Positions 46,019 to 53,894 are shown, counted from the first letter of the stretch. The stretch is 54,937 nt of DNA from an uncultured Oleiphilus sp. (GCA_913020495.1 CAJWBJ010000011.1:1-54937), one strand, 5' to 3'. A program made the numbers and translations. The notes: generated from the letters alone by a model not told the origin.

Positions 46019-46381
46019 TTATTTAATTGGCTTTAACGGCGAACCTTCAAAAATGACGCCATCCCAACCTGTGGTGATGAAGTTGCGAATGTTCTGGTGG
46101 TCATCGCCTTCTGGCTTCGTTAACACGTCATTTCTATAATATTGTCCGAAACAATCCAGTGTTTGCTGTTGGTTCAGGTTTTGTAGTTTTGCAAAGGCAA
46201 AAAGCTTACATGATCCTGAATTTTGACCTTGCTCATTTTGTTGCTGGCCATTACTAAAAGCACAGGCTGTAAAGCTGTAATTTGTATCGATTACGTGCAT
46301 TGTGTCAGTAAAATCCAGCGTTTCAGGAGATTGCGCTAAAGTGCGTAAGAAATTGTCCAAAGTCATAAATGTACTTTCCAT
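46019..46381 (-). CDS. HopJ-type family protein
   Basis: A 120-residue protein matching the family named HopJ type III effector: YSFTACAFSNG...NEQGQNSGSCKLFAFAKL and TLDCFGQYYRNDVL, then NIRNFITTGWDGVIFEG. The family is common in non-pathogenic marine bacteria and there is no secretion system or effector signal here, so the effector label should not be taken as function. ATG 46381 or 46366 could be the start. Confidence 0.85.
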   Translation of the reverse strand: MESTFMTLDNFLRTLAQSPETLDFTDTMHVIDTNYSFTACAFSNGQQQNEQGQNSGSCKLFAFAKLQNLNQQQTLDCFGQYYRNDVLTKPEGDDHQNIRNFITTGWDGVIFEGSPLKPIK

Positions 46382-46494
46382 TTTATAAGAGTGTTCTTGA
46401 GTATTGAGGTCAGTGGTGGATAATACCTGTTTTGTGTCGACTGGATGAACATGAATTTCCCTTCCAGTCGTATTTATATATAAAAAGGTCTTCT

Positions 46495-47496
46495 ATGAAA
46501 GCGATTGTATACAGAGAATCTGCATCTACTGAGTTTGTTGAAACAGAGCAGCCCAAGCCGGAGCCACAGGGTTATGACTTGCAAGTCCAAATAAAGGCTA
46601 TCTCAGTGAATCCTGTTGATTGTAAAATTCATGGGAATGTAAACCCTGAAAAAGGTGAAGAGAAAATATTAGGTTGGGATGCTGCCGGTATCGTTACTGC
46701 AGCGGGAGATAAGACTTCCCAGTATCGCGTCGGGGATAAGGTCTACTATGCAGGGGATTTAACTCGTCAAGGTTGTAATGCCGAGTACCAATGTGTGGAT
46801 GAGCGTATCGTAGGAAAAATGCCCAAGTCATTGTCTTTTTCAGAAGCCGCTGCATTGCCTTTAACGGCAATTACTGCCTGGGAGCTGCTCTTTGAACGTT
46901 TAGGCTTGAATAAAAGTTCTGGTGAAAATGATGACGTTGTTATCGTGACTGGCGCTGCTGGTGGGGTGGGGTCAATACTTATTCAATTAGCAAAAAGCTT
47001 GACAGATGCTACGGTTATTGGAACAGCATCCAGGTCAGAAAGCCAAGCGTGGGTGAAGAGCATGGGAGCTGACTTTATCGTGAATCATCATGAAAACCTT
47101 GAGTCCCAACTCAAAGCAGTCGGTGTTTCTCAGCTGACCCATGTTGCAAGCCTGACTCATACAGATCAACACTACAAAAACCTGGTTGAACTATTGCAGC
47201 CTCAGTCAAAATTTGCCCTGATTGATGATCCCGTCGATTTAGATATAAAGGTGTTTAAGCGCAAGAGTATTTCTTTGCATTGGGAATTTATGTATACCCG
47301 ATCCATGTATCAGACCAAAGATATGAGCTCTCAAAGAGATATTCTGAATAGCGTAGGCGAACTGATCGATACCAAGAAACTGAAAACCACGCTAACTCAG
47401 CATTTTGGAAAAATAAATGCTGAAAATTTGACTAAAGCTCACCAAAGAATTGAAAAAGGAAATATGGTCGGAAAACTGGTTCTAGAGGGGTTTTAA
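46495..47496 (+). CDS. Zinc-type alcohol dehydrogenase-like oxidoreductase (quinone-reductase-like MDR)
   Basis: A 333-residue medium-chain dehydrogenase/reductase. The start is MKAIVYRESASTEF, and ISVNPVDCKIHG matches the substrate-binding region. LGWDAAGIVTAAGD and the nucleotide-binding VIVTGAAGGVGSILIQLAK follow. It lacks the structural-zinc cysteine lobe, so it resembles zinc-independent quinone oxidoreductases despite family naming. ATG 46495 with AAAAGG upstream is chosen over a frame from 46432. Substrate unknown. Confidence 0.88.
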   Translation: MKAIVYRESASTEFVETEQPKPEPQGYDLQVQIKAISVNPVDCKIHGNVNPEKGEEKILGWDAAGIVTAAGDKTSQYRVGDKVYYAGDLTRQGCNAEYQCVDERIVGKMPKSLSFSEAAALPLTAITAWELLFERLGLNKSSGENDDVVIVTGAAGGVGSILIQLAKSLTDATVIGTASRSESQAWVKSMGADFIVNHHENLESQLKAVGVSQLTHVASLTHTDQHYKNLVELLQPQSKFALIDDPVDLDIKVFKRKSISLHWEFMYTRSMYQTKDMSSQRDILNSVGELIDTKKLKTTLTQHFGKINAENLTKAHQRIEKGNMVGKLVLEGF

Positions 47497-47561
47497 GGGT
47501 GGAATTTGTGTCGTTATTTGAGTGCTGTGATGATGTCATGGCATATATTGTAAATCAGGCC

Positions 47562-47599
47562 TTTACTTGAAGAGACTTTCCCATTAAAATTCGCGCCCC
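47562..47599 (+). promoter_or_regulatory. Candidate promoter of the rpsU-dnaG-rpoD operon
   Basis: TTTACT (47562-47567), 17 nt, TAAAAT (47585-47590), then TCGCGCCCC. The GC-rich discriminator right after the -10 is the same TCGCGCC found at the alpha-operon promoter. The predicted leader is about 75 nt. Sequence elements are seen; stringent control is inferred. Confidence 0.6.
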
Positions 47600-47671
47600 A
47601 AGTAAAGCTGTGTTTAAAATTTGATCCAAAATGCAGTAAGACAAAAACTAACGAAACAATGGTACTTTTGA

Positions 47672-47887
47672 ATGCCTTCAGTAAAACTTAAAGAAAACGA
47701 GCCGTTTGATATTGCTCTACGTCGCTTCAAGCGTTCATGTGAAAAAGCGGGCGTATTGTCTGAAGTTCGTCGTCGCGAATTTTATGAAAAGCCTACATCG
47801 GTTCGTAAGCGTAAAGCTGCTGCTGCAGTTAAGCGTCATGCTAAAAAGGTTCAGCGCGAAACAAGACGTTTCGAAAGACTGTACTAG
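47672..47887 (+). CDS. rpsU: 30S ribosomal protein S21
   Basis: A 71-residue, very basic protein identical in length to E. coli S21: [20 protein letters not shown], then [20 protein letters not shown] and the RK-rich tail. S21 is a late 30S protein near the anti-Shine-Dalgarno helix. It is the first gene of the macromolecular synthesis operon, followed by a strong hairpin and yqeY. Confidence 0.97.
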   Translation: MPSVKLKENEPFDIALRRFKRSCEKAGVLSEVRRREFYEKPTSVRKRKAAAAVKRHAKKVQRETRRFERLY

Positions 47888-47929
47888 TCTTAAAGCTAAG
47901 AACGACTGGTAAAGCACCTTTATTTGGTA

Positions 47930-47957
47930 ATCTCTAGATTTAACTGAATCTAGAGAT
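47930..47957 (+). promoter_or_regulatory. Hairpin between rpsU and yqeY
   Basis: ATCTCTAGATT (47930-47940) and AATCTAGAGAT (47947-47957) form a perfect 11-bp stem with a 6-nt loop. No T run follows, so full termination is unlikely. In E. coli a leaky terminator/processing region at this point makes rpsU mRNA far more abundant than dnaG; this hairpin is at the equivalent site. Confidence 0.65.
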
Positions 47958-48006
47958 AAGCTAAATTTGGTGTGTTTAGTACTACATATCTGAAAGTTGG
48001 TAATGT

Positions 48007-48462
48007 ATGTCTGATAGTAGCTTAAAAGCAACGATTACTTCTGCAATGAAAGAGGCAATGCGTGCTCGCGACAAAGTTCGTTTGGGTGCAATTCGTCTAA
48101 TATTGTCTGAAATAAAACGAATCGAAGTCGATGAACGAATCGAACTTGATGAAGTGCGTGTGCTTGCTGTACTTGATAAGATGCTAAAACAGCGTCGTGA
48201 TTCAATCACTCAGTATGAAGCCGCTAGTCGACAAGATTTGGCAGATGTTGAAATTGCAGAAGTCGCTGTAATTGAAGGATTTTTGCCAACTGCATTGACC
48301 GAGCAAGAAATAATTGAATTACTTGATGGTGCGATTAGCACTTCGGGTGCTGAATCTATCCGTGATATGGGTAAGGTGATGGCTGTGTTAAAGCCTCAGC
48401 TTCAAGGTCGAGCAGATGTTGCTAGCGTAAGTCAGCTAGTTAAGAAACGTCTTTCAAACTAA
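48007..48462 (+). CDS. yqeY: GatB/YqeY domain protein
   Basis: A 151-residue protein of the YqeY family, related to the tRNA-binding C-terminal domain of GatB: MKEAMRARDKVRLGAIRLIL, SITQYEAASRQDLADVE, EIAVIEGFLP-type AVIEGFLPTALTEQEI and MGKVMAVLKPQLQGRADVA. It lacks an amidotransferase domain; a role in tRNA-dependent processes is inferred. It lies between rpsU and dnaG, a common arrangement outside the enterics. Confidence 0.93.
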   Translation: MSDSSLKATITSAMKEAMRARDKVRLGAIRLILSEIKRIEVDERIELDEVRVLAVLDKMLKQRRDSITQYEAASRQDLADVEIAEVAVIEGFLPTALTEQEIIELLDGAISTSGAESIRDMGKVMAVLKPQLQGRADVASVSQLVKKRLSN

Positions 48463-48494
48463 AATATTTTCACACTTCTGATTTTTTATAAATC

Positions 48495-50216
48495 ATGGCT
48501 GGACTAATACCTCAAGGCTTTATCGAAGATCTTGTTGCGCGAGTACCTGTCTCTGACGTCATAGGTTCGCGGATACAGCTCAAAAAAAGCGGAGGCACTT
48601 TTAAGGCTTGTTGTCCGTTTCATCAAGAAAAAACCCCCTCTTTTCATGTCAACGCACAAAAGAATTTTTACCATTGCTTTGGTTGTGGTGCTAGTGGTAA
48701 CTCGATTAATTTTTTACGCGATTATGAAAACCTATCCTTCAATGAAGCGGTAGAAGAACTGGCGAAAGTAGCTGGTGTTGAAGTGCCAAAAGATGAAAAA
48801 AACCAACAGGTCTATAGTGCGCAGAAAGTATTGTGGGACGCTTTGGAGTACGCAGGTCTTCGTTATCGTAATGCTTTAAAGTCTCATGAAAAGCACTCCG
48901 TCGCAAAGAGCTACCTAAAAAAAAGAGATCTATCTCCAGAGGTTATTGAGCGTTACGGTATTGGCTTTGCGCCAGCAGAGCGTGACTTTTTGAGTTCAAA
49001 TGCGCCGGCGGATACGCTTAAAGCACTCATTAAAACCAAGACAGTCTCTGATAAATACGAACGTTTATTTGATCTCTTTCAAAATCGCTTAATGTTTCCG
49101 ATACGCAACGCGCGAGGTAAAACGATTGCCTTTGGTGGTCGTACATTGGGGGATGACAAAGCTAAATATATTAACTCACCTGAATCTGAAGTTTTTCATA
49201 AAAGTAATGAGATCTATGGTTTGTATGAAGCAAACCAAGTTAATCGTCAATTAGAGCGTTTGCTTGTTGTTGAAGGTTATATGGATGTCGTATCGCTAGC
49301 GCAGTTTGGTATTACTTATGCCGTGGCGACATTGGGAACAGCTACTAATACCGAAAGTTTGACCCAGCTTTTAAAACGTTGTCAGAACTTGGTGTTTTGC
49401 TTTGACGGTGATAACGCAGGTATTCAGGCTGCGAAGAAAGCAATGGAAAATGCATTGCCACTTTTTCAGGATGGAATGCAGTTGAGTTTTTTATTGCTTC
49501 CGCAAGGCGAAGACCCTGATACGCTTGTTCGTGACGAGGGAGCGGCTGCATTTGAGCAAAGAATTGCTGCGGCTCAGCCGCTTTCTGAGTTTCTATTTCA
49601 AATATACTCCGATGGCTTGGATTTAAATGTTGCCGAGCATAAAGGTGTTTTAAAGCAGCGCGCAGAGGAACAAATAGAGCAGGTTAAGTCGCTTGTACTT
49701 AAAAATGCTTTAAGGCAAAAACTGAATTCAATTACTTTTCGTCGGTCGGGAAAAGAGCGTAAAGATGCTGAACCGAAAAGGGATCTTGTCAGTAATAAAG
49801 TGTTGCGTGATCCTGATGGAGGGTTGTGTTTAGCTTTGTATTATTCTCCAGCGCGTGCGGCAGAATTTCAGTCGATATTGGCGGGAGTTAAAAACTTTCC
49901 TCGTGCAAGTGAATTCGCATGTTTTTTAACTGAAGCAGGGCTCTCTTCAACAGATGAACTTTTATACTTTCTGGCGACAGATTCAACAGGTCAGCGTGAG
50001 CATTTTAGTGGCTTGTTTGATCGTTTAGATTGGGTGCCGGGTGCAGAAGAAATGCATGTTGAAGCTGAAGAAGTTTTACAGAAAATTTTAAAAGATAAGA
50101 AACAAGCAAATGCTTTAAAATCGACTAAAGTTAATAGGCGGCCAAGCGAAATGACAGCAGAAGAAAAGCAGGCGCTAAGGTCAATTTCTATCATAAACCC
50201 AAAATCGGTAAAGTAA
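48495..50216 (+). CDS. dnaG: DNA primase
   Basis: A 573-residue primase that lays RNA primers at the replication fork. The zinc-binding domain has Cys40, His43, Cys61 and Cys64 (CCPFHQEKTPSF and HCFGCGASGN). The TOPRIM catalytic core shows LLVVEGYMDVVSLAQFG and LVFCFDGDNAG. The C-terminal helicase-binding domain (from about 440) is poorly conserved, as usual. It is 32 nt after yqeY and upstream of rpoD. Confidence 0.97.
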   Translation: MAGLIPQGFIEDLVARVPVSDVIGSRIQLKKSGGTFKACCPFHQEKTPSFHVNAQKNFYHCFGCGASGNSINFLRDYENLSFNEAVEELAKVAGVEVPKDEKNQQVYSAQKVLWDALEYAGLRYRNALKSHEKHSVAKSYLKKRDLSPEVIERYGIGFAPAERDFLSSNAPADTLKALIKTKTVSDKYERLFDLFQNRLMFPIRNARGKTIAFGGRTLGDDKAKYINSPESEVFHKSNEIYGLYEANQVNRQLERLLVVEGYMDVVSLAQFGITYAVATLGTATNTESLTQLLKRCQNLVFCFDGDNAGIQAAKKAMENALPLFQDGMQLSFLLLPQGEDPDTLVRDEGAAAFEQRIAAAQPLSEFLFQIYSDGLDLNVAEHKGVLKQRAEEQIEQVKSLVLKNALRQKLNSITFRRSGKERKDAEPKRDLVSNKVLRDPDGGLCLALYYSPARAAEFQSILAGVKNFPRASEFACFLTEAGLSSTDELLYFLATDSTGQREHFSGLFDRLDWVPGAEEMHVEAEEVLQKILKDKKQANALKSTKVNRRPSEMTAEEKQALRSISIINPKSVK

Positions 50217-50260
50217 TTAGTTGATAAGGGTTGAATTTTGTTTATTTGTAACCATATTTG

Positions 50261-50289
50261 TTGGTTGCAAAGTAATCTTTCTATATAAT
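50261..50289 (+). promoter_or_regulatory. Candidate internal promoter before rpoD with leader hairpin
   Basis: TTGGTT (50261-50266), 17 nt, and a consensus TATAAT (50284-50289). A hairpin GGCCGA (50290-50295)/TCGGCC (50307-50312) begins right after the -10, so it would lie partly in the initial transcript. It would allow sigma factor synthesis independent of rpsU/dnaG, as the internal rpoD promoters of E. coli do. Confidence 0.55.
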
Positions 50290-50332
50290 GGCCGACTATT
50301 TTTTGATCGGCCACTAACCAATTAGGGTGAAC

Positions 50333-52144
50333 ATGTCAGGCAATTCACAACAGTCTCGTTTAAAAGATTTAATCGCTCGTGGTAAAGAACAAGGGTACCT
50401 GACGTACGCGGAAGTAAATGACCACCTGCCAGAAGATATCTCAGACCCGGATCAGGTCGAAGATATTATTCGAATGATCAACGACATGGGTATTCAGGTC
50501 GTTGAAGTTGCACCAGATGCAGACTCACTTTTAATGTCGGATGGTGATTCTACCGATGAAACGGCTGCTGCCGAAGCTGCAGCGGCACTTGCTGCTGTTG
50601 AATCAGAAGCTGGCAGAACCACTGACCCTGTACGTATGTATATGCGTGAAATGGGGACGGTAGAGCTTTTGACTCGCGAAGGTGAAATTCGCATTGCCAA
50701 GCGTATCGAAGAAGGTGTGCGAGATGTTATGGCATCTTTGGCGCACTTTCCTGGTGTCGTTGCATCAATTCTTACTAAGTATGACACCACTGTTGAAGAA
50801 GAAGGCCGTTTAAGCGACATTCTCTCTGGTTTTGTTGATCCTGATGATGATGACACCATTCCTCCTCCAGGCGGCATGGCGGCTGATAAAACAGGAGACG
50901 ATGACGATGACGATGAAGATGAGAAGGAAAAGGGCCCTGACCCGGAAATCGTAAAAACTCGCATGGAAGAATTGCGGGTTCAGCTAAATGCAGCGCTTGA
51001 GGCAGAAGAAGAGTTCTCGCGAGGCAGCAAAGAAACAATTAAGGCGTATAATCTATTAGGTGAGATCTTTGCACCATTTAAGTTGAACGTAAAACAATTT
51101 GATCGCTTAATTATTGAAGTTCGTACGACTAACGAAATTGTACGAATGAATGAACGTGCAATCATGGCAATTTGTTCAAGACGTTGCGGTATGGAGCGAA
51201 AAGAATTTATCAAACGCTTCCCTGGAAATGAATCTAATCTTGACTGGATTGTAGGAATCATTGAAGAGGGTCACTCGTACTCTGCAAAATTAGTAGAATA
51301 CAAAGTAGAAATACTGCGTGCCCAGCGAAAAATAGGTGAAATGTCAGAAGCCACAGGGCTTAAAATCTCTGAAATTAAAGACATTAATCGTCGTGCATCG
51401 ATTGGCGAGGCCAAAGCACGAAGAGCAAAGAAAGAAATGGTTGAGGCTAACCTTCGACTGGTTATCTCTATTGCGAAGAAGTACACCAACCGAGGTTTGC
51501 AGTTCTTGGATCTTATTCAGGAAGGTAATATCGGTTTGATGAAAGCAGTGGATAAGTTTGAATACCGTCGTGGTTATAAGTTCTCTACCTATGCAACATG
51601 GTGGATTCGACAGGCTATCACGCGTTCTATTGCGGATCAGGCACGAACTATTCGTATTCCTGTTCATATGATTGAAACCATTAATAAATTAAACCGTGTT
51701 TCTCGTCAAATGCTGCAAGAAATGGGAAGAGAGCCAACACCTGAAGAATTAGGTGAGCGCATGGAAATGTCTGAGGATAAAGTACGTAAAGTGCTTAAAA
51801 TAGCCAAAGAGCCTATTTCTATGGAAACGCCTATTGGCGACGACGAAGATTCACATTTAGGTGACTTTATCGAAGACGGTATGGCTGAATCTCCAATTGA
51901 TACTGCAACAGGCGAAGGCTTAAAAGAAGCCACTAAATCTGTATTGTCAGGTTTGACTGCCAGAGAAGCGAAAGTTTTACGTATGCGCTTCGGTATTGAA
52001 ATGAATACCGACCATACTCTTGAAGAAGTAGGTAAACAATTTGACGTTACGCGAGAGCGAATTCGACAAATTGAAGCCAAAGCTTTAAGAAAACTACGTC
52101 ACCCAAGTCGTTCAGATCATTTGCGTAGCTTCCTTGACGAATAA
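50333..52144 (+). CDS. rpoD: RNA polymerase primary sigma factor (sigma-70)
   Basis: A 603-residue housekeeping sigma. Region 1.1 ([20 protein letters not shown]), region 1.2 ([20 protein letters not shown]), regions 2.3-2.4 ([20 protein letters not shown]) and region 4.2 ([20 protein letters not shown]) are all intact. The non-conserved region between 1.2 and 2 carries a strongly acidic insert (DDDD... then a run of Asp/Glu, about residues 180-205). The start is ATG 50333, with AGGGTG just upstream; an in-frame GTG two codons earlier overlaps that site. Confidence 0.97.
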   Translation: MSGNSQQSRLKDLIARGKEQGYLTYAEVNDHLPEDISDPDQVEDIIRMINDMGIQVVEVAPDADSLLMSDGDSTDETAAAEAAAALAAVESEAGRTTDPVRMYMREMGTVELLTREGEIRIAKRIEEGVRDVMASLAHFPGVVASILTKYDTTVEEEGRLSDILSGFVDPDDDDTIPPPGGMAADKTGDDDDDDEDEKEKGPDPEIVKTRMEELRVQLNAALEAEEEFSRGSKETIKAYNLLGEIFAPFKLNVKQFDRLIIEVRTTNEIVRMNERAIMAICSRRCGMERKEFIKRFPGNESNLDWIVGIIEEGHSYSAKLVEYKVEILRAQRKIGEMSEATGLKISEIKDINRRASIGEAKARRAKKEMVEANLRLVISIAKKYTNRGLQFLDLIQEGNIGLMKAVDKFEYRRGYKFSTYATWWIRQAITRSIADQARTIRIPVHMIETINKLNRVSRQMLQEMGREPTPEELGERMEMSEDKVRKVLKIAKEPISMETPIGDDEDSHLGDFIEDGMAESPIDTATGEGLKEATKSVLSGLTAREAKVLRMRFGIEMNTDHTLEEVGKQFDVTRERIRQIEAKALRKLRHPSRSDHLRSFLDE

Positions 52145-52166
52145 ATCCGTTTACTAGTAGCATCTT

Positions 52167-52198
52167 AAATCGGGGCGCATTATAATGCGCCCCGATTT
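52167..52198 (+). terminator. Perfect 32-nt palindrome terminating the rpoD operon
   Basis: The half-site AAATCGGGGCGCATTA (52167-52182) is followed by its exact complement (52183-52198). The result is a 14-15 bp GC-rich hairpin with TTTCTTATCT after it. Location 22 nt after rpoD suggests the operon terminator, though the T run is interrupted. The symmetry also allows DNA-level binding by a dimer. Confidence 0.75.
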
Positions 52199-52266
52199 CT
52201 TATCTAATCTTCATGGTTTGATAATCTCGTCTTAAAGGCAAAGACATAAAATAAAGCCGCAAATGT

Positions 52267-52343
52267 GCCCCCTTAGCTCAGTTGGTTAGAGCACCCGACT
52301 CATAATCGGTAGGTCCCCTGTTCAAGTCAGGGAGGGGGCACCA
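52267..52343 (+). tRNA. tRNA-Ile2 (CAU anticodon, lysidine-modified)
   Basis: A 77-nt cloverleaf: acceptor GCCCCCT (52267-52273) with AGGGGGC (52333-52339), discriminator A, and encoded CCA (52341-52343). The anticodon loop is CTCATAA within a CGACTCATAATCG context, and the T arm is TTCAAGT. The acceptor and anticodon arm resemble E. coli tRNA-Ile2 (ileX), which reads AUA after TilS converts C34 to lysidine, rather than elongator Met. It lies downstream of rpoD, and accessory DNA starts right after it. Confidence 0.88.
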
Positions 52344-52401
52344 TTTATTTCAAAGAGTTAGCTTCAATTTATTTCTTTTCAAATTCAAATAATCAAATTT
52401 A

Positions 52402-52425
52402 GTGGCTGTATTGGTGGCTGTTTGG
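52402..52425 (+). repeat. 12-nt imperfect tandem repeat after tRNA-Ile2
   Basis: GTGGCTGTATTG (52402-52413) is followed directly by GTGGCTGTTTGG (52414-52425), differing at two positions. It lies 59 nt past the tRNA CCA. It could be an integrase arm-type site or chance; no integrase is present in the window. Confidence 0.5.
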
Positions 52426-52475
52426 TAAATCCGAAATATTATTAAAATTTTTTAGTCGTCTAAATTTGTTCTGAT

Positions 52476-52552
52476 CGCAAAGTTTATGGTAACTAAGCTT
52501 TCTGGGCTTTATATCCCGAAGGTCGTCAGCTCGAATTTGACCTTCGCTACCA
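52476..52552 (+). pseudogene. Decayed tRNA gene (tRNA relic with CCA end)
   Basis: The 3' half is tRNA-like. There is a T arm GTCAG-CTCGAAT-TTGAC (52525-52541), then 3' acceptor CTTCGCT (52542-52548), A and CCA (52550-52552). A variable loop AGGTC and CCCGA of an anticodon stem precede it. The 5' acceptor CGCAAAG (52476-52482) pairs at five of seven positions, and total length is 77 nt. The D arm does not fold, and the anticodon stem (TGGGC/CCCGA) has two mismatches around TTTATAT. It resembles initiator/elongator-Met-type sequence around CCCGAAGGTCGTC. Probably non-functional. Confidence 0.6.
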
Positions 52553-52740
52553 ATTAAGAAAGGTTTGTCAGTAACTTGCTTGTGATAATGATTATATTTC
52601 GCCGTGTAGGGCGAATATATCAACACTTAATTTCAGGATTTCTAATGAAGGTTATTATTCACTTCCTCGTACAGGATCAAAGAAGAGATTAAATGTTAAA
52701 ACATAAATACTCTAGCACTTGTTAATAGTTCAGATTCCGA

Positions 52741-52876
52741 CCCTAAAATAGTTAGCATTAATCACAGATTATTCTTACACTCTTTGTGAAAAAACTTTTT
52801 GTCTTTCAATAGATGAGGTCGCTTTTTCTTAGTGAGAAGTCGGCTAATACGGACTTTTTCTAATAATATGTTAGGG
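52741..52876 (+). repeat. 136-nt imperfect inverted repeat ending in GTTAGGG
   Basis: CCCTAAAATAGTTAG (52741-52755) is roughly complementary to CTAATAATATGTTAGGG (52860-52876). The right end GTTAGGG resembles an integron R' core, and the next gene starts 25 nt later, as in cassettes. The left end has AAA instead of AAC and the interior is AT-rich. It can only be called an attC-like remnant candidate. Confidence 0.3.
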
Positions 52877-52900
52877 CAAGCAAACCAATGAGCACGTATC

Positions 52901-53353
52901 ATGATATTTGAGATTATCGATGTTATTTCAACCATGGCTTTATTATTAATTGCCATTCAGCTTTCCTTTATTTCTATTCAGTTCAGGAAAAAATTTAAAT
53001 ATGATATCGTTCAAAAAACATATGATGAGATTTACAAAAATAGTGAGCAAAGAAACCTGCTATTGAAAGTTTCTTCTTATGTTCAAGGCAGAGAGTTCGA
53101 TATAGACAATTTAATGCATGAAGACGAGGCTTACAGGAAAGATGTCTTTGAAGCACTAAACTATTGCGAATACCTTGCGATGGGAATTGAGCAAGGGATT
53201 CTAGATGAAAGACTAGTTCAAACAACCTACAGGAATTTGCTTTATGTAATGCATTCTCATTTCGATAGGTTAATAAAAGAACTAAGAATGAATTCTAATG
53301 ACCCTGAAACCTTCAGACATTTTTCTCAGTTAATGAAAAAGTGGAGGGCTTAA
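52901..53353 (+). CDS. DUF4760-type small membrane protein
   Basis: A 150-residue protein with one N-terminal transmembrane helix (about 7-28, ISTMALLLIAIQLSFISIQF) followed by a cytoplasmic helical domain: AYRKDVFEALNYCEYLAMGI, then YRNLLYVMHSHFDRLIKELR. This fits the DUF4760 pattern, seen in phage-, island- and cassette-borne genes of unknown function. Its codon use is AT-rich compared with the rpoD operon. It is 1 nt before the next gene, so the two are coupled. Confidence 0.65.
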   Translation: MIFEIIDVISTMALLLIAIQLSFISIQFRKKFKYDIVQKTYDEIYKNSEQRNLLLKVSSYVQGREFDIDNLMHEDEAYRKDVFEALNYCEYLAMGIEQGILDERLVQTTYRNLLYVMHSHFDRLIKELRMNSNDPETFRHFSQLMKKWRA

Positions 53354-53354
53354 A

Positions 53355-53843
53355 ATGAGCTTATCCGCATTCGAGGTTATATCTAATTATTGCATTGAGA
53401 GCAATATTGACTTCCCCATCAGGAATCAGGCTTACGCTATCTACACTCAAAAGCATAAAGAAACTATAGAAAATCATAAAAAATCAAACGCTAATAACAT
53501 AACACCAAAAGAAAGAAAAACTATTGAAACAGCTTTAGTCTCCGACTCTTCTATTGGTGAGTATATTGCTTCTGCAATCCAGATAATTTCCGACATTAAA
53601 CAAACGGCTATAGCTCCATACAAAAATAAGTTCAAATGGGGTGAGTTTTGGATTTCAGTAGGTGCTAGTGTTGTTGGGGCGTTCTTGTTTCTGTTGTTGT
53701 TAATAGTCCTTATCTACGTAGCTGAAGAGCAAATAAAATCTATAGTTGCTCCGCTTGTATATGAAGAAACTAATTCAACTAACGAAAAAGTAAACCCTAA
53801 CGATGCGCTCAAAAGGGACGCCGAAGAAGCCGACGCCCTTTAG
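53355..53843 (+). CDS. Hypothetical membrane protein
   Basis: A 162-residue protein that I do not recognise. Residues 1-97 are hydrophilic and helical, one strong transmembrane helix spans about 99-123 (SVGASVVGAFLFLLLLIVLI), and a charged tail of about 38 residues follows. GGAGGG lies 5-6 nt before the ATG, within the end of the DUF4760 gene, so the two form a translationally coupled pair of single-pass membrane proteins. Its last codons overlap an inverted repeat (53795-53859). Confidence 0.6.
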   Translation: MSLSAFEVISNYCIESNIDFPIRNQAYAIYTQKHKETIENHKKSNANNITPKERKTIETALVSDSSIGEYIASAIQIISDIKQTAIAPYKNKFKWGEFWISVGASVVGAFLFLLLLIVLIYVAEEQIKSIVAPLVYEETNSTNEKVNPNDALKRDAEEADAL

Positions 53844-53859
53844 TTTAGCGTCATAAGTG
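53795..53859 (+). repeat. Weak attC-like inverted repeat
   Basis: CCCTAAC (53795-53801) and ATAAGTG (53853-53859) form the ends. AAAGGG (53812-53817)/CCCTTT (53836-53841) and CGCT/AGCG form the stem. The next gene starts 36 nt later. Unpaired bases occur on both arms and the R' box is not GTT, so this is weaker than the site at 54464 and could be a plain gene-end hairpin. Confidence 0.35.
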
Positions 53860-53894
53860 AAAATAGATAAATCGGCAAATAATCGAAGTAAACT

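Larger units (their letters stand above)
52344..52900. other. Gene-poor junction between tRNA-Ile2 and accessory genes
   Basis: This stretch of 557 nt holds no convincing protein gene. It contains a 12-nt imperfect tandem repeat (GTGGCTGTATTG at 52402, GTGGCTGTTTGG at 52414), a decayed tRNA (52476-52552), a hairpin ATATTTCGCC/GGCGAATAT (52594-52618), and a long inverted repeat ending in GTTAGGG (52741-52876). It is AT-rich and looks like eroded mobile DNA on the 3' side of a tRNA gene. Confidence 0.6.

Noticed and set aside
46019-46381. Type III secretion effector
   Set aside because: The HopJ family name is historical; no secretion genes, no effector context, and the family is general in marine bacteria.
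50494-50964. 156-residue Ser-rich frame antisense to rpoD
   Set aside because: It is the shadow of the acidic sigma-70 insert (Asp/Glu codons read as Ser on the other strand).
52267-52343. Elongator tRNA-Met
   Set aside because: The anticodon is CAU, but acceptor and anticodon-arm sequences follow tRNA-Ile2; a covariance/TilS-determinant check would settle it.
52399-52626. 75-residue frame on the minus strand with GQIRADDLRDIKPRKLSYHK
   Set aside because: This is the antisense reading of the tRNA relic at 52476-52552; tRNA genes commonly yield such false proteins.
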